Positions 40,536 to 50,668 of a stretch of 64,000 bases of DNA are shown here, piece by piece; positions within the stretch are counted from its first letter, which is position 1; each line of letters opens with the position of its first letter. Source of the stretch: Epithemia pelagica. Taxonomy: Eukaryota > Bacillariophyta > Bacillariophyceae > Surirellales > Surirellaceae. The position numbers and the translations under genes were made by a program. Location of the stretch: the NCBI GenBank assembly GCA_946965045.2, contig OX337236.1, forward strand, positions 3,410,001-3,474,000, in the 5' to 3' direction. The notes under the pieces were generated by a model. The model was not told where the DNA came from, made no database searches, and saw nothing but the letters and a program-made list of their open reading frames with translations.

Positions 40536-41822
40536 ATGGCCACCACACTGAAAGAACAAGCATGGCACTCGGGCCTTGTCCTTTCGGATGAGGCACCTCA
40601 ATGGAATGAAAATGATTGGCCTCCTCTCGAGGGTGGACGGCGCGACGAACATGCTACAGTCGTACTAGATCATCCCGATACGGACAACGACAACAACAAC
40701 AACAACAAGAGACAAACCGTCGTCGTGTTGGGTGGATACCAAGCAGGTCAGGGCAGTCTCGATTCCATTCTTGTATTGAATGTGGCAGCGCCGGACAAGC
40801 ACTGGCGAGAAGGGCCACGCATGAACCAGAAACGTGATGGACATGCCGCTGTTGTGTGCAATGGAGGCATTTACGTGATAGGAGGAAACAATGGAAGATC
40901 ATATTTAGATTGTATCGAACGAATTGACATAAAGAATTTGCTGCATTCACCTTTAACAACAAGCAACAAACATGAGAGGCATTGGACGAGATTGGCATGT
41001 CGCTTATCAACGAGATGATCAGGATGTTGTGATGTTGCGGTTCACAGTCGCGTATCAACGAGACGATCAGGATGTTGTGATGTTGCGGTTCACAACCGAT
41101 ACATTGTTGTAATGGGTGGATGGGATGGAAGGCAAAGGTTGTCGTCGGTGGATATTATTGATACCAGGAACCACACCGTCACTGTGGGACCAAGTATGAC
41201 TGTTCCACGACGATTTTGTACCAGCGCGGTCATTGGTCACCGCATCTTTGTCGTTGGAGGCTATATCGAGAGTGGCAATGTTGACTCGGTGGAGTACTTG
41301 GACTATGCAACACCCTGTGACAGTGATGAGACAGAAAAGGAAACTGACTCGACGTTCATTTCTTTCTCACCCACCTGGACCACTCAGTCGGAGTTGAGGC
41401 TTTCCAATGCACGAATTTCTTGTGCAATGGTTGCCGTGGGATCTTGTCTAGTGGTGGCGGGAGGAGGATGGGGCAATTCATCCGTGGAAGTGTTGGATAT
41501 TCACCGCAACCGCGTGTGGAATCTCCCACCATTCGTGAATCACCGCAATGGCTGCAGTATGGTGACTGTTGTCAATAAAGTTGCCGTGATTGGTGGATGG
41601 AAAATTCCTTCCTGTGCGACATTGCCACTAATCGACAAGAATACATTCTTTCGTCGACTCTGTGAGCAGCAGCCCAATCGATGGTATCATTCTCTTGAAG
41701 GTTTGGGTATCCGAGATGATGATATCTCACCCTTCTCCACATCGACATTAGCTTGTAAACGCGCAAGGTCCGATACTCACCGTGGTGATGAAGGGACGGA
41801 TGAAAACCTAGACGTTTTGTAA
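40536..41822 (+). pseudogene. K9, Kelch-repeat gene with internal nonsense codon and tandem duplication
   Basis: The ATG at 40536 (MATTLKEQAWHSGLVLSDEA) opens 160 codons and stops at TGA 41016-41018. The same frame resumes at once and runs to 41822 with the remaining four blades and the tail ACKRARSDTHRGDEGTDENL. The stop lies in the first unit of a tandem duplication of about 44 bp. Unit 1 reads ACGAGATGATCAGGATG, and unit 2 reads ACGAGACGATCAGGATG, so a C to T change in CGA created the stop. An Asn-rich loop (DNDNNNNNKR) comes from an AAC repeat near 40690. Without read-through only the first two blades would be made. Confidence 0.85.
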
Positions 41823-43046
41823 TAAGTCATTGACTTGTTTTCTATGTTCGATTGCAATCCTAGAACCTAGTTAGTGTTTACTCAAAAGTAGAAAGAACCT
41901 GTTGCAAGATAGAATGTGCTTGTTTGTTGTCAAAGGCATGGAAGGAACGATCCGACTTGTGTGTGTCTACGAGTGGTACTACGCCTTGGCCATGACCTTG
42001 TGGTGGTATCATGGCACTTCTTTACACGGCAAACCGTCATCGATTGGTAACTGTGGTAGCTACGGCAAGAACCGACTGTGTTGTATTCCAAAAAAGTTCT
42101 CAAATTGGCTTTGTTTCAATTTTCTAGAGTTTGATGAATCCGACAAAAGGACGAAACAGGTGGATCCAAAAGTCCGATGATGAGAGGATCAGGAGCAGAA
42201 GCACGACAAGGCAACACTTTGTTGGACCGGATGAGGCCCGCTTCTGATGGTTCGATTTTTGGATGGAAGCAAGGAGGGAGGACCGTGTCATGTCCAATCC
42301 CGACACGATAACCAAGAACAGTGTCCCTTTCGGAGGAGTCACCATGCGACCGAATGTGTTCGATTCTTCACCATCAAGTTTCCTGCTTCCATGGTGGATC
42401 GGCGGAACCCTACGTCCAGAGACGTATACCGCAACACTTCTTGCAAGACCCTCTTGGCTACGATCGAACAACCCACGTTGTCTCCTGCGAATGGAATTTC
42501 GTCTCGTCAGGAGGACAGATGCAACAAGGACAGTGAAGTCCCTCCAGAACAAGTCCAAGAGGAACCCACCAAATCGGATCGGTCGTGCCAGTTGTCGCAA
42601 TGGACCAGCACGACAACAAGGAATCGAGCCTTATCGTTGACACACCACAACCTCCCGAACTACCTACGCAGCCACAAAGAAGAAGGCCCTCATTGTTCTT
42701 CCTCCAAATGAACGAAACTGATGGTATCATTGTCGTGGAAGTTGGACTTTGTGGGCACTTTCGTGCCATGGACGACGACGAGTCAGGAAACATCCACCAC
42801 CACTATTTCCTGTCGCAGCATGGCTCGTTCGATCGATCATGCCTGGAAACAAGCTCCTCCTCATCGCGATGTCGTGCCCCTCAATGCCAGATCCGCCGAA
42901 ACCTTCTTGCACGATTACAACACTGTCGCACAAGAGTACTCTACCTCCACTTTGTGCCTCGCACTGACCTATTCATCATACAAAAGGACCTCTTCATCAC
43001 AAATAATGCTGTCGCTCTCTCCCTCTCTTCGTCGACCAAAAGATAC
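41823..43046 (+). repeat. Duplicated block B, copy 2
   Basis: Nearly identical to 34702-35910. It ends abruptly at 43046 after GTCGACCAAAAGATAC, where the Crypton-like element begins. The paralogous sites continue with TTTTCTTGGGGCTTG. It holds the same family X remnants as copy 1 (42585-43000). Confidence 0.7.
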
Positions 43047-43049
43047 TTT

Positions 43050-43205
43050 ATTTCGTGCCAGGCCAAAGTCGAGGCCAAGCCAACCACGATATTCGTCTGT
43101 CTGCCACACCAAACTTTGGCCCAGGCCACTGGCCTGCCAGTAGTATCACGTCATTATTTTCAGAATAATTACTTATTATTTCTCCCAGGCCAACGGTCTG
43201 ACCCT
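43050..43205. repeat. Left subterminal GGCCA-rich motif cluster
   Basis: CCAGGCCAAAG (43058-43068) is followed by GAGGCCAAGCC, CTTTGGCCCAGGCCACTGGC (from 43114) and CCCAGGCCAACGG (about 43188). CCAGGCCAAAG recurs exactly at 51590-51600, and CTTTGGCCC recurs at 51560-51568. These are candidate recombinase-binding sites. Confidence 0.5.
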
Positions 43206-43542
43206 CTTCCAATGCAGTCTGTCCTTACCACCAAAGACATAAGATACATACGGCGATAGGTGCATGCATACTCTCAGTCGCCAAAGCATACCGTCCTCAA
43301 TGGACGGCATTCCAGGCGTTCATCGCCCTGATACTACTGTACAAATCCATTCGTAGATGCCTGGGGATGCAGCGTTTACCCATCTTCCACTCTTTTTTGT
43401 TGCATGGCATTGGCCATCATTGGCCATCCTATTTCATGTCCAAATCATTAGGAACGATCATCATAGGCATCCACATCTTCTTTTACGCATAGGCTAAGAT
43501 AGAAACAGTCTCATAATTTCATTAAAGAGGCAACTACAAAGC
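43206..43542. other. Leader of the recombinase gene
   Basis: No gene. It contains ATTGGCCATC twice in a row near 43410. The sequence before the ATG is A-rich (GGCAACTACAAAGC). Confidence 0.4.
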
Positions 43543-46500
43543 ATGTCCACCCCTCCTTCTCGTGCCCCTTCTTCTCGTCGTTGTCGTCCTCATCGTGAGG
43601 AGGAAGATGACTCCCTTGTCAGCAGTCCTGAGCGATCTCCCCAGCGTACTCCACGCAATGGATCTACAACAACGCCTACTCCTACAACGCCTGCTCCTAC
43701 AACCCCTACGGCTAACGCTACAGCAACGGAGATGGAGGAGGAATCTCCCATCGGTATGGACGACGAAGAGATGGAAACGATGATGGAATCATTGACGAAA
43801 ACCGTAAGCGATTCTCTCAAAAACGAAAATACGAGAAAAGCGTACGAATACAAAATCAAGGAGTATTTGAGTTTTTGCCGAATTCACCGTGCCTACCTGC
43901 CTGCTGGATCGCAGTTTCTCGTGGATGAACCCGGTACTTTCTATTTTATTTTTTACAACGTGTTTCGCGAAAAAACAAAAGGAAAACGAAAAAAACCTGG
44001 AGATTTCGATTACGCAGACTTCAAGCATGTTATCAGAACATACAAGCCTATCATCAATCTTCTGAAACACTCTCCCGGTGCCAAAATCCCTCCAGGCAAT
44101 CTTGATCCCACTAACCCCCTCTCCGAATCTACAATCAATACGTACAGGAGTGCTCTCAAACACCAATGGGACACTCAGGGGTCGAAGAAAGACGGAGAAC
44201 GAGTATGGAGCGATGTGGACTCTCCACGTGTCCGATCTCTGATATATATAGCGAAGGTACGTTTAACCAGTGAATTGGTGACTGTCTGTCGACTGTTGAC
44301 CCTGTCTGTGCATATCATCTCTCATAACTATTATTTCTACAGTCACGGACTACCCGTGTTAAGAAACGTAACTACAAGGAGAAAGTGAATGAGACATCTC
44401 CCTTCGAGCATTTTGAAATGATTAACAAGATCGAGTATATGTTTTGGTCTCGCGGTTGCAGGTATGACGGAAAGTCGAATACCAACAAGACTGTCTTTGC
44501 TTCTTTACGACACCGCTTTTCATTCTTGATGAACTACGCCTCTATACTACGGAGCGAGAGTCTGCATCTAGCGGAATTGTCCGACCTAAGAGTTTTTGCG
44601 ATTAACCGTCCTGGCGATATCGACAAGATGCCGATTGTACTCATGGAGTGCCAAACGGGAAAGACCATAAAAGCCGGTGCACCATCACAGTTTGCTCGTG
44701 CAACACGTCATCGAAACGTAATGGCCTGTCCCATTGGAGCAATGGCTATGTATTTGTTTTTTCGGTTCCATATGACCGAGGAATTCTCTGGAACATTCAA
44801 CCAACCTGATTTACGGAACAACTCTTCTTGGTTTGACTTCAAAATTCTTACAAGTGCAGATGGTTCACCTACAGAATCAGTGAAGGTTTCGAATTTTCGT
44901 ACAGAAATCGAGAATATCTTCAATCAACTCGGTATCGTGTCGGACTACACTACCCACTGGTGCAGGCACATTGCACCGACTCATTGCGAATTCAAAGAGA
45001 TAAGCCCTGAGCTTATCAAACAGTTAGGTAAGTGTTCGCTGGTACTACTCTGCTCATATGACAGCCAAATGTATCTCACTGGTTTATATTTTTGTACACA
45101 GGTAACTGGGATAGAGATACCCAAGAGACACGTTATTCTTCTAAAATACCTATTGCTGCGATCCGTTGTATGGCTGGCTTCGAACAGTCTGACGGATACT
45201 GGCTACCCAGAGACAGACTGACCGTACCACCTTCACTGGCACAAAAAATATGGCCCTGGCTGGAACAGAAGGAGGAATGGGTTTCATCAGACTTAACAGA
45301 TGCCGAAAAAGAGCAGAACACGAGTGCCAGGAAGAAACACCCTACCGCATATTGTTTCCTACATTTCCTCCGTTTTCTCCGTGATGTCCTTATACAAGAT
45401 GTGGCTGCCATTATGTCGATTCTCGAGCACCCTGACCCTACCGACTCGCAAGAGTCAGAAATCCGTTTGACACACATTCTTTTTACTGATTTTCCCATAT
45501 TCCAAGATCCTGAGTTTCTGGCCTATAAAGACGAAATGCACAAGTTACTTTCGAAACTTAACGAAACTTCCCAAGATCCCAAGATACGTGCTATTGACCA
45601 GTGTCTTCCCGGTGTGAATCAACGATTTGAGCATCTCAATGTGGAACATGAAATTTTGAAGGAACACATGTACCAGATTTTCTTTGAAATCGACAATGTT
45701 AAGGAAAGTATGACGAAGAGTACAGAGGCTATTATCAACCACTTGAAGCAAATGGAAATTCGGATGAACATGGAAACTGATCGGAAAATCATGCGTTTCT
45801 CCGAGGCCATATCATCATCTTTCCAATCCCGGATCGGAACAACTGTCGAAGCCATATCCGAAGCGACACAACATGCAGCTCGAATCACCTTCTCCACGAA
45901 TGAAAACGAAGGCAACGATGTCACAGATACTGACCCCACCAATGAAATCTCTTCACCAGCCCGACAACCAGTGCCTCCTCCACCACCTTCACCACAAGAT
46001 GCATTTGCAGCCGCCTTCCCACCACCTTCACCACAACAAGATGCATTTGCAGCCGCCTTCCCATGTACTCTTCCGTCACCCAATACCGTACACCCTTCCC
46101 CCGAGTCTGACACTCCAACTAATGACCCCCCGAATGTTTCTCCGAACAATCCCTCTCCGTCGGAAGACAATATCGAAAATTTCCTCGGTATGAAACTACC
46201 GTGCACCCATGTTGCAAGACACCGACTAACGATGAAGCGTTTGTACTTTGAGTTTTTTGGTCTTGGCGAACGACAGGATCAACCAGTGAAACTTGGATTC
46301 CATGGTCTTGACCTGAAATTCCAATTCCATTGGCGGAAACCATATCAACAAAGCGACAAGACATTGTACTCTCGTGTCCAGACTATCGTACGGGGCATAG
46401 CTACTCATCATGGCGTTGAGTTTGGTTCGTGGTCGGACGACATCGAGGCATTCTGTCTCAAATGGGATCCCTTTCTTCAACGCAAAGGGGTAGCTGGCGT

Positions 46501-46627
46501 GTTCCGTCAATTTCAGAAAGACGGAATCACCACCAAACGCGGAAATCGATCGCCAAACACTCCACCACCATCCACACAAAACAACACTCCTACAATTCAC
46601 CCGCGAGTAACTCCTGCCAGTACATAA
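43543..46627 (+). CDS. Crypton-type tyrosine recombinase (3 exons)
   Basis: Exons 43543-44256, 44343-45027 and 45102-46627 give 974 aa, and both introns have GT-AG ends and restore the frame. Residues 1-70 are Ser/Thr/Pro-rich, and about 75-240 form an N-terminal core-binding-type region (NTRKAYEYKIKEYLSFC). The catalytic domain has R308 (ASILRSESLHLAEL), H443-x-x-R446 (THWCRH), W469 (LGNW) and Y478 (ETRYSSKIPI). The W-to-Y spacing of nine is normal for tyrosine recombinases. AAIRCMAGF follows, as in Crypton and Ndc10-like proteins. Residues about 630-720 form a coiled coil, 757-790 carry a repeated PPPSPQ-DAFAAAF unit, and about 830-935 (LYFEFFGLGE, FQFHWRKPY, YSRVQTIVRGI) resemble the GCR1_C DNA-binding domain. 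It is expected to cut and join element ends in the nucleus. No damage seen. Confidence 0.85.
44257..44342 (+). other. Intron 1 of the recombinase gene (86 nt)
   Basis: Donor AAG|GTACGT, acceptor TTATTTCTACAG|TC. Phase 0. Splicing joins IYIAK to SRTTRVKK. Unspliced reading leaves the recombinase frame and stops. Confidence 0.85.
45028..45101 (+). other. Intron 2 of the recombinase gene (74 nt)
   Basis: Donor TTAG|GTAAGT, acceptor TTTTTGTACACAG|GT. Phase 1. Splicing creates the active-site text QLGNWDRDTQETRY, so the catalytic Tyr is only joined to the HxxR part after this intron is removed. Confidence 0.88.
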
Positions 46628-46838
46628 TTTGATATAGTCTACAATAACATAGATTTCATTACCTCATACCATCAGCATAGAGTGGAGTTTAAGCGAACGT
46701 AGCTCCAAGCAGGTGGAGTACATGGTAGTGGGGTATGCCGTGTTTCCGACACAGCGGAGTAGTGCTCTCTGGCGTTACACGGCACCTTCCTTTCCCCTTA
46801 AGATCGTCGTCATAGTTTTTACAAAACTCATTTTGACA

Positions 46839-47639
46839 ATGAGCACTCACAATAACAATGGTCTTTACGACTCAATTCAACAAAATGAGCCTGTCCAAGG
46901 TGACCATGAAGGAACCGATCCTTCACAGGCTCGTTCCAATCATGGCAACCATCGTGGTAACCATGGTACAGCAATCAATGACCGCTTTGTCATATCTCCT
47001 CCCGTGGACACGGAATCCGCGATCGCTCACTCTTCTGCACATCCTCTTAACGTGAGAGCTACGTTGTCCGCAACTGGTTGGATCCCCCCCCTCTCCCACG
47101 GCCGTCTGGCATTCAACACTCGCTTTTCTCGTACCTTTGTGTTTCGGAACTGCAGTCCGCCTGTCCGTGATGCGATGCAGGTCATCACCGCGCTTCTCAC
47201 AGAAATCGAAGGCTTTGACCCTGCTGTCGCTGCTTCACTCCGTCACGAGAACGGTACAGAATTCTCTGACCGCACGAGACATGGTGGAACACGCGGTATT
47301 CCTGATGGAAAGTATCTGATTCGTCTAGATTTGTACCAAACAGCTGTTCCTGGTTACATCGGCCGAGAAGATTGGGAGGCAATCCAAGTAGTGAAGACTT
47401 CAATTATTTACGAAGACAACCACCCCATCGCCAAATTAGTGACATCTGCCCCCAAAGTGTACCTGTTCAATAAGAGGGATGAGTCGTGGACATTGGTGAA
47501 TCATATGCCCATCCACCACTCAACGGACGAAGAACGATTCTCCGTGGAATCCGGTATTCTCGTATCTCCCGCATTTAATGGTGTGGAGGTCTACCCCCAA
47601 TGCTCTTTCCGAATGTCTTATCCTCCTTACCGTACCTAG
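46839..47639 (+). CDS. Crypton cargo A1, unknown protein
   Basis: 266 aa. The ATG at 46839 is preferred over an upstream GTG-type start because it matches the CATTTTGA-AATGAG context of the Tudor-like gene at 49024. The N-terminal third is polar (Asn, His, Ser). The folded part begins near NVRATLSATGWIPPL. The C-terminal half (IRLDLYQTAVPG, IIYEDNHPIAKLVTSAPKVY, LFNKRDESWTLVNHMPI) aligns by eye with the C-terminal half of the gene on the opposite strand (ARVDFYRCG, SSSKYVHIFKRNADSPWDYL, GHRTI). They are thus diverged paralogues facing each other. No known domain recognised. Probably an accessory protein of the element. Confidence 0.72.
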   Translation: MSTHNNNGLYDSIQQNEPVQGDHEGTDPSQARSNHGNHRGNHGTAINDRFVISPPVDTESAIAHSSAHPLNVRATLSATGWIPPLSHGRLAFNTRFSRTFVFRNCSPPVRDAMQVITALLTEIEGFDPAVAASLRHENGTEFSDRTRHGGTRGIPDGKYLIRLDLYQTAVPGYIGREDWEAIQVVKTSIIYEDNHPIAKLVTSAPKVYLFNKRDESWTLVNHMPIHHSTDEERFSVESGILVSPAFNGVEVYPQCSFRMSYPPYRT

Positions 47640-47718
47640 ATAACCTTAATTATAGTCTCAATGTTTCAGTACACGAATTATAATTTTAGTCATACATATC
47701 TAATAGATTACCACCGTC
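47640..47718. other. Convergent intergenic gap of A1 and A2
   Basis: Only 79 bp separate the two stops, and the DNA is AT-rich (TAATTATAGTCTCAATG, TATAATTTTAG). It must hold both 3' ends. Confidence 0.4.
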
Positions 47719-48675
47719 TTACAACGGATAAGTACTCATGAATCCCGTGAATTTAAGATCCTGAGTAATCATACAAGTACGGATCACCATATTATCAGTC
47801 GCGATTGTTCGATGCCCCAGGTAATCCCACGGCGAATCAGCGTTGCGTTTGAAAATATGAACATATTTTGAGGAACTCACGATACGCAAAATTCCCACAC
47901 CCATGGAATACATGACGTAGGTCTCCACAGTCTGATAACAATAGTACTCCGGGAAAGTGAAGATTCGTTCCCTGTCAATATGGGGACCACACCGATAAAA
48001 ATCAACACGAGCCAAATGCGCACCATCTACTACCACCATAGGACAATGATCTCGCTCCAGTCTCTCACTTGGTGAAACTTGCAACAATCTACCCTGGGGA
48101 GTATCACGAAACCCCTTCCCACGAAGAAATCCAACAATAAGATCGTTGAAGTGACCGGTTGGTTCATAGAGTCCCGGATAGTCATGCATCTTGAAACGTC
48201 GTGTCAGCGGTTCCTGCTCAGCCGGTTCACGTCGCCAAGCGACTGGCTCTGTCATAGGGATGGGATGTGTCGGCCGTTCTGGAAAGTTCACACGTTGAGT
48301 AATTTGCGTTCGTACTCCACCGCGTAATTGTGCCCGAGTCAGTCCCTCTACTACTTCTCCAGTAGACTGTACGACATCTGGCGAAGACCGGGAACCATCA
48401 TTCTCGTTGTTGTTGTCCGTAGTCTCCTCTGCAGCCATCCCCTCGTGATCGTTATTGTTGTCGTTGTCTTTGTTGTTTGTAGGTTTGTTGTTGTCGTTTG
48501 TAGTTCCGCTGTTGTCGTTGTTGTTATTGTTGGTGTCCTGGGCAGGCCGTTTGTGATCTTCCTCGTTGTTGATGCTGTCCTGGGCAGGCCGTTTACGATC
48601 TTCCTCCGGCGATGCAGTGAGGTCAATGACCTCGCTTTTGCGTTTGTTTCCACCCTTTTTGTTGTCAGATGACAT
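47719..48675 (-). CDS. Crypton cargo A2, unknown protein with SUMO-interaction-type motif
   Basis: 318 aa on the - strand. Residues 1-110 are disordered and Asn-rich. They hold a basic KRK (11-13), then EVIDLTASPEED (15-26), a textbook SUMO-interaction motif (V16-I17-D18-L19-T20 with acidic residues after it), and a repeated EED-KRPAQD unit. The ordered part runs from about 120 (THPIPMTEPVAWRREPAEQE, MHDYPGLYEPTGHF) to the end and is paralogous to A1. The ATG at 48675 is the first in the frame. Family not recognised. A nuclear accessory factor that contacts SUMO or SUMO-modified proteins is an inference from the motif only. Confidence 0.72.
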   Translation of the reverse strand: MSSDNKKGGNKRKSEVIDLTASPEEDRKRPAQDSINNEEDHKRPAQDTNNNNNDNSGTTNDNNKPTNNKDNDNNNDHEGMAAEETTDNNNENDGSRSSPDVVQSTGEVVEGLTRAQLRGGVRTQITQRVNFPERPTHPIPMTEPVAWRREPAEQEPLTRRFKMHDYPGLYEPTGHFNDLIVGFLRGKGFRDTPQGRLLQVSPSERLERDHCPMVVVDGAHLARVDFYRCGPHIDRERIFTFPEYYCYQTVETYVMYSMGVGILRIVSSSKYVHIFKRNADSPWDYLGHRTIATDNMVIRTCMITQDLKFTGFMSTYPL

Positions 48676-49023
48676 GTTTTATGAACCTAACCTACGCCTA
48701 CGTCTAACCTAAAGATCAAAATGTAACAACCGTCCGATACCGTGTGTGCTTGTCGTCTCATGGTGAATCGACCATCCAAAAAAGGCACGAAAAAAGGTCG
48801 AAGACACCAAAAAAGCTAAAACACGAGTCATGTTTCGTTTGTACTGGACAATAGTAGTCCCTCGCTAAAAATAGACGACAATATGTTAATTACAACTGGC
48901 GATACTGCCAGACATGATCGCCATACAGGTTACATTATCGCCATAAAGGACCAAATCGCTAACAAAATTGAGCGTTGATCCTCATTCTATCATGATTCGG
49001 TCTTATAAAATCCATTTTGAAAA
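48676..49023. promoter_or_regulatory. Divergent promoter region of A2 and the Tudor-like gene
   Basis: 348 bp between two divergent starts. It contains ATCGCCATA twice (near 48920 and 48948) and TTATAAAA at 49003-49010, shortly before the ATG at 49024. The leader CATTTTGAAAAATGAG (49013-49028) matches CATTTTGACAATGAG before A1. Confidence 0.4.
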
Positions 49024-49605
49024 ATGAGTGAATCCTGTGGCGGGGATCGTGTATGTGTATGGAATATTGGTGATATCGCGGTGGTGAACTCTCGTTCCTC
49101 CAGTCGCAAGAACTACCTGGGATGGGTCACTCGTGTTCCAGAGACCATTGGATCGAGGAAGCGTGTGACACTCCAATTTGCAGATGGACAGAAATCTTCC
49201 TACCAACCCAAAAATTTAAGATTGCCCCGTGACCCAAGATCGGCGCGGACCAGTGTACAGACAAATCCATTCTACCAAGTGTTCTGTAACGAGTATATTA
49301 TCAACCAAGCGAAAAGGAACGTCAACATAATTGAAGAAACCCAACCGACAGAAGACACAAGGGAGGATCGCCAAAACAAAGATTCACCGACGCATGAGTC
49401 GCCTATTCCTGATGAAATTCCTTCCGAGATTCCCTTGCATTCTTCACGTCGTTATCGTACAAGTGCACGCGAGACAACCGCCAGAGATGAGACACAAGGC
49501 ATACTTCTCGAAATTGTGAAAGAATTGAAACTGTTAAATCTTCGTGTATGTGACATGGAAGACCGAATTAAAAATGTCGAAGATGATGGGTCCATCATGT
49601 CGTAG
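49024..49605 (+). CDS. Crypton cargo, Tudor/SH3-like plus coiled-coil protein
   Basis: 193 aa. Residues about 12-68 (WNIGDIAVVNSRSSSRKNYL, GWVTRVPETIGSRKRVTLQF, ADGQKSSYQPKNLRLP) have the G-D-x-V / Y-x-G-x-V / V-x-F-x-D-G layout of Tudor- or SH3-like barrels used to bind modified histones or DNA. A polar, charged middle follows. Residues about 155-187 (ILLEIVKELKLLNLRVCDME) form a leucine-rich coiled coil suited to dimerisation. The ATG is the first in the frame and has the element's CATTTTGA leader. It may help target or regulate the recombinase at chromatin, but this is inference. No closer family recognised. Confidence 0.7.
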   Translation: MSESCGGDRVCVWNIGDIAVVNSRSSSRKNYLGWVTRVPETIGSRKRVTLQFADGQKSSYQPKNLRLPRDPRSARTSVQTNPFYQVFCNEYIINQAKRNVNIIEETQPTEDTREDRQNKDSPTHESPIPDEIPSEIPLHSSRRYRTSARETTARDETQGILLEIVKELKLLNLRVCDMEDRIKNVEDDGSIMS

Positions 49606-49775
49606 TATCAGATTAGCTTAATTAATTTAGTAGACACATATGCTTACTTACTCTGCTTTGACAACGTAGGGCTTAGATAGTCTTGTGTATTTAGACTGTC
49701 CCGTACTCTAGCGATATAGTGGGTCGAGTGTCCACACAGGCAAGAAACAAGAAACCAAACAACCAACAAGCAACG

Positions 49776-50285
49776 ATGGCAAACGAAGATCTCGTCGCCC
49801 GTGTGATCGCAACGATTGAAAAAGATGAAGAAGAGGACCTACCAACATCTCCTCTTAAGGGTTTTTTGCGTTACCTACAGAAAGAAGGTGAAGATACACA
49901 ACAACGCAAAAAGCAGAAGCTCAATGGGCCGAGTGACAACAAACATAACAGGAACAGGAACAGTCCTGTTACTGTAGATCCAAGTGGAGTGGTATGGGAC
50001 AACAGGATCGTTGCAATCACGGAGTACAGTGACGGATCGTGTACTCTTCACTACGACGACGAGAAGTCACGTCATGTCCCAGTGCCAACAAAGAAAAACA
50101 AGCTAGTCCAGCTCAAGATGGAAATGTTTCTGCCAAAACAAACGAAGAACGACAACAAGAGTACCACACGGAAGCAAACTTCCGAAGGGACAACAATCCA
50201 GCGGGAGTCGAATGCTTTGAAGACACTAGAAGAGTCCGAGAAAGAACATCGTAAACGCTACGAAGACTTAGTGAACAATAGTTAA
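49776..50285 (+). CDS. Crypton cargo B1, PIP-box-like protein
   Basis: 169 aa from the ATG at 49776; the upstream GTG start at 49719 is rejected because the paralogue B2 begins at the same point (MANEDLVARV against MTDPQQLLDRV). The N-terminus has LVARVIATIEKDEEEDLPTS and LKGFLRYLQKE. The middle is basic (QRKKQKLN). A small sheet-like unit IVAITEYSDGSCTLHYDD precedes Q112-L-K-M115-E-M-F118-L119, which matches the PCNA-binding pattern Q-x-x-(M/L/I)-x-x-F-F except for Leu at the last place. A charged helix ends the protein. B1 and B2 are tandem diverged copies. Suggested role: contact with the replication clamp. Confidence 0.72.
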   Translation: MANEDLVARVIATIEKDEEEDLPTSPLKGFLRYLQKEGEDTQQRKKQKLNGPSDNKHNRNRNSPVTVDPSGVVWDNRIVAITEYSDGSCTLHYDDEKSRHVPVPTKKNKLVQLKMEMFLPKQTKNDNKSTTRKQTSEGTTIQRESNALKTLEESEKEHRKRYEDLVNNS

Positions 50286-50668
50286 ACTATGTATCGGATA
50301 TTTAGTACAAAAATATTCAATATAGAAACAAATTGTACTTATACATAAAACAAGTTGTGTCACGTAGGAAAGATAGAGCGAGAACGTATGGACGGATATT
50401 TTCGATAAGTAACATAATAGGCATTAGGTCTTTAATAACCGTCCCGTTTAATCTTTAATAACCGTTCCAGTAAGTAACCTAATAGGTATTAGGTCTAAAT
50501 GAGCCCTTCCATTTAGTCTTTAATAACCGTTTCCGTTGGATTTTTAAATCAAGTGAATGGAATACATAGGGATGTAGTAACTCGCCCGGCAGACTGATAC
50601 CGAGTCAGCAAGAGCCAGCCAGACATAGGGTTGGAGCGGAACGCAGAAGAAACAAAGCGGATTTGACC
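50286..50668 (+). promoter_or_regulatory. Intergenic region with imperfect 65-bp direct repeat
   Basis: Two consecutive units (about 50407-50471 and 50473-50535) share AAGTAAC-TAATAGG-ATTAGG and TCTTTAATAACCGT. The latter motif is present three times in all (50429, 50451 and 50517 regions). The repeat sits 130-260 bp before the B2 ATG and may be its promoter. No open frame. Confidence 0.5.

Noticed and set aside
41000-41095. Intron explaining the K9 stop
   Set aside because: The stop lies in one unit of a tandem duplication whose other unit keeps the sense codon, and the frame continues without a gap. A simple nonsense change explains it.
43543-46627. DIRS/Ngaro-type retroelement
   Set aside because: These also use a tyrosine recombinase but need a reverse transcriptase and RNase H nearby. 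None is present between 43047 and 51634.
48425-48560. Simple-sequence tract as a microsatellite locus
   Set aside because: It encodes the Asn-rich disordered segment of cargo A2, with mixed codons and other residues interspersed.
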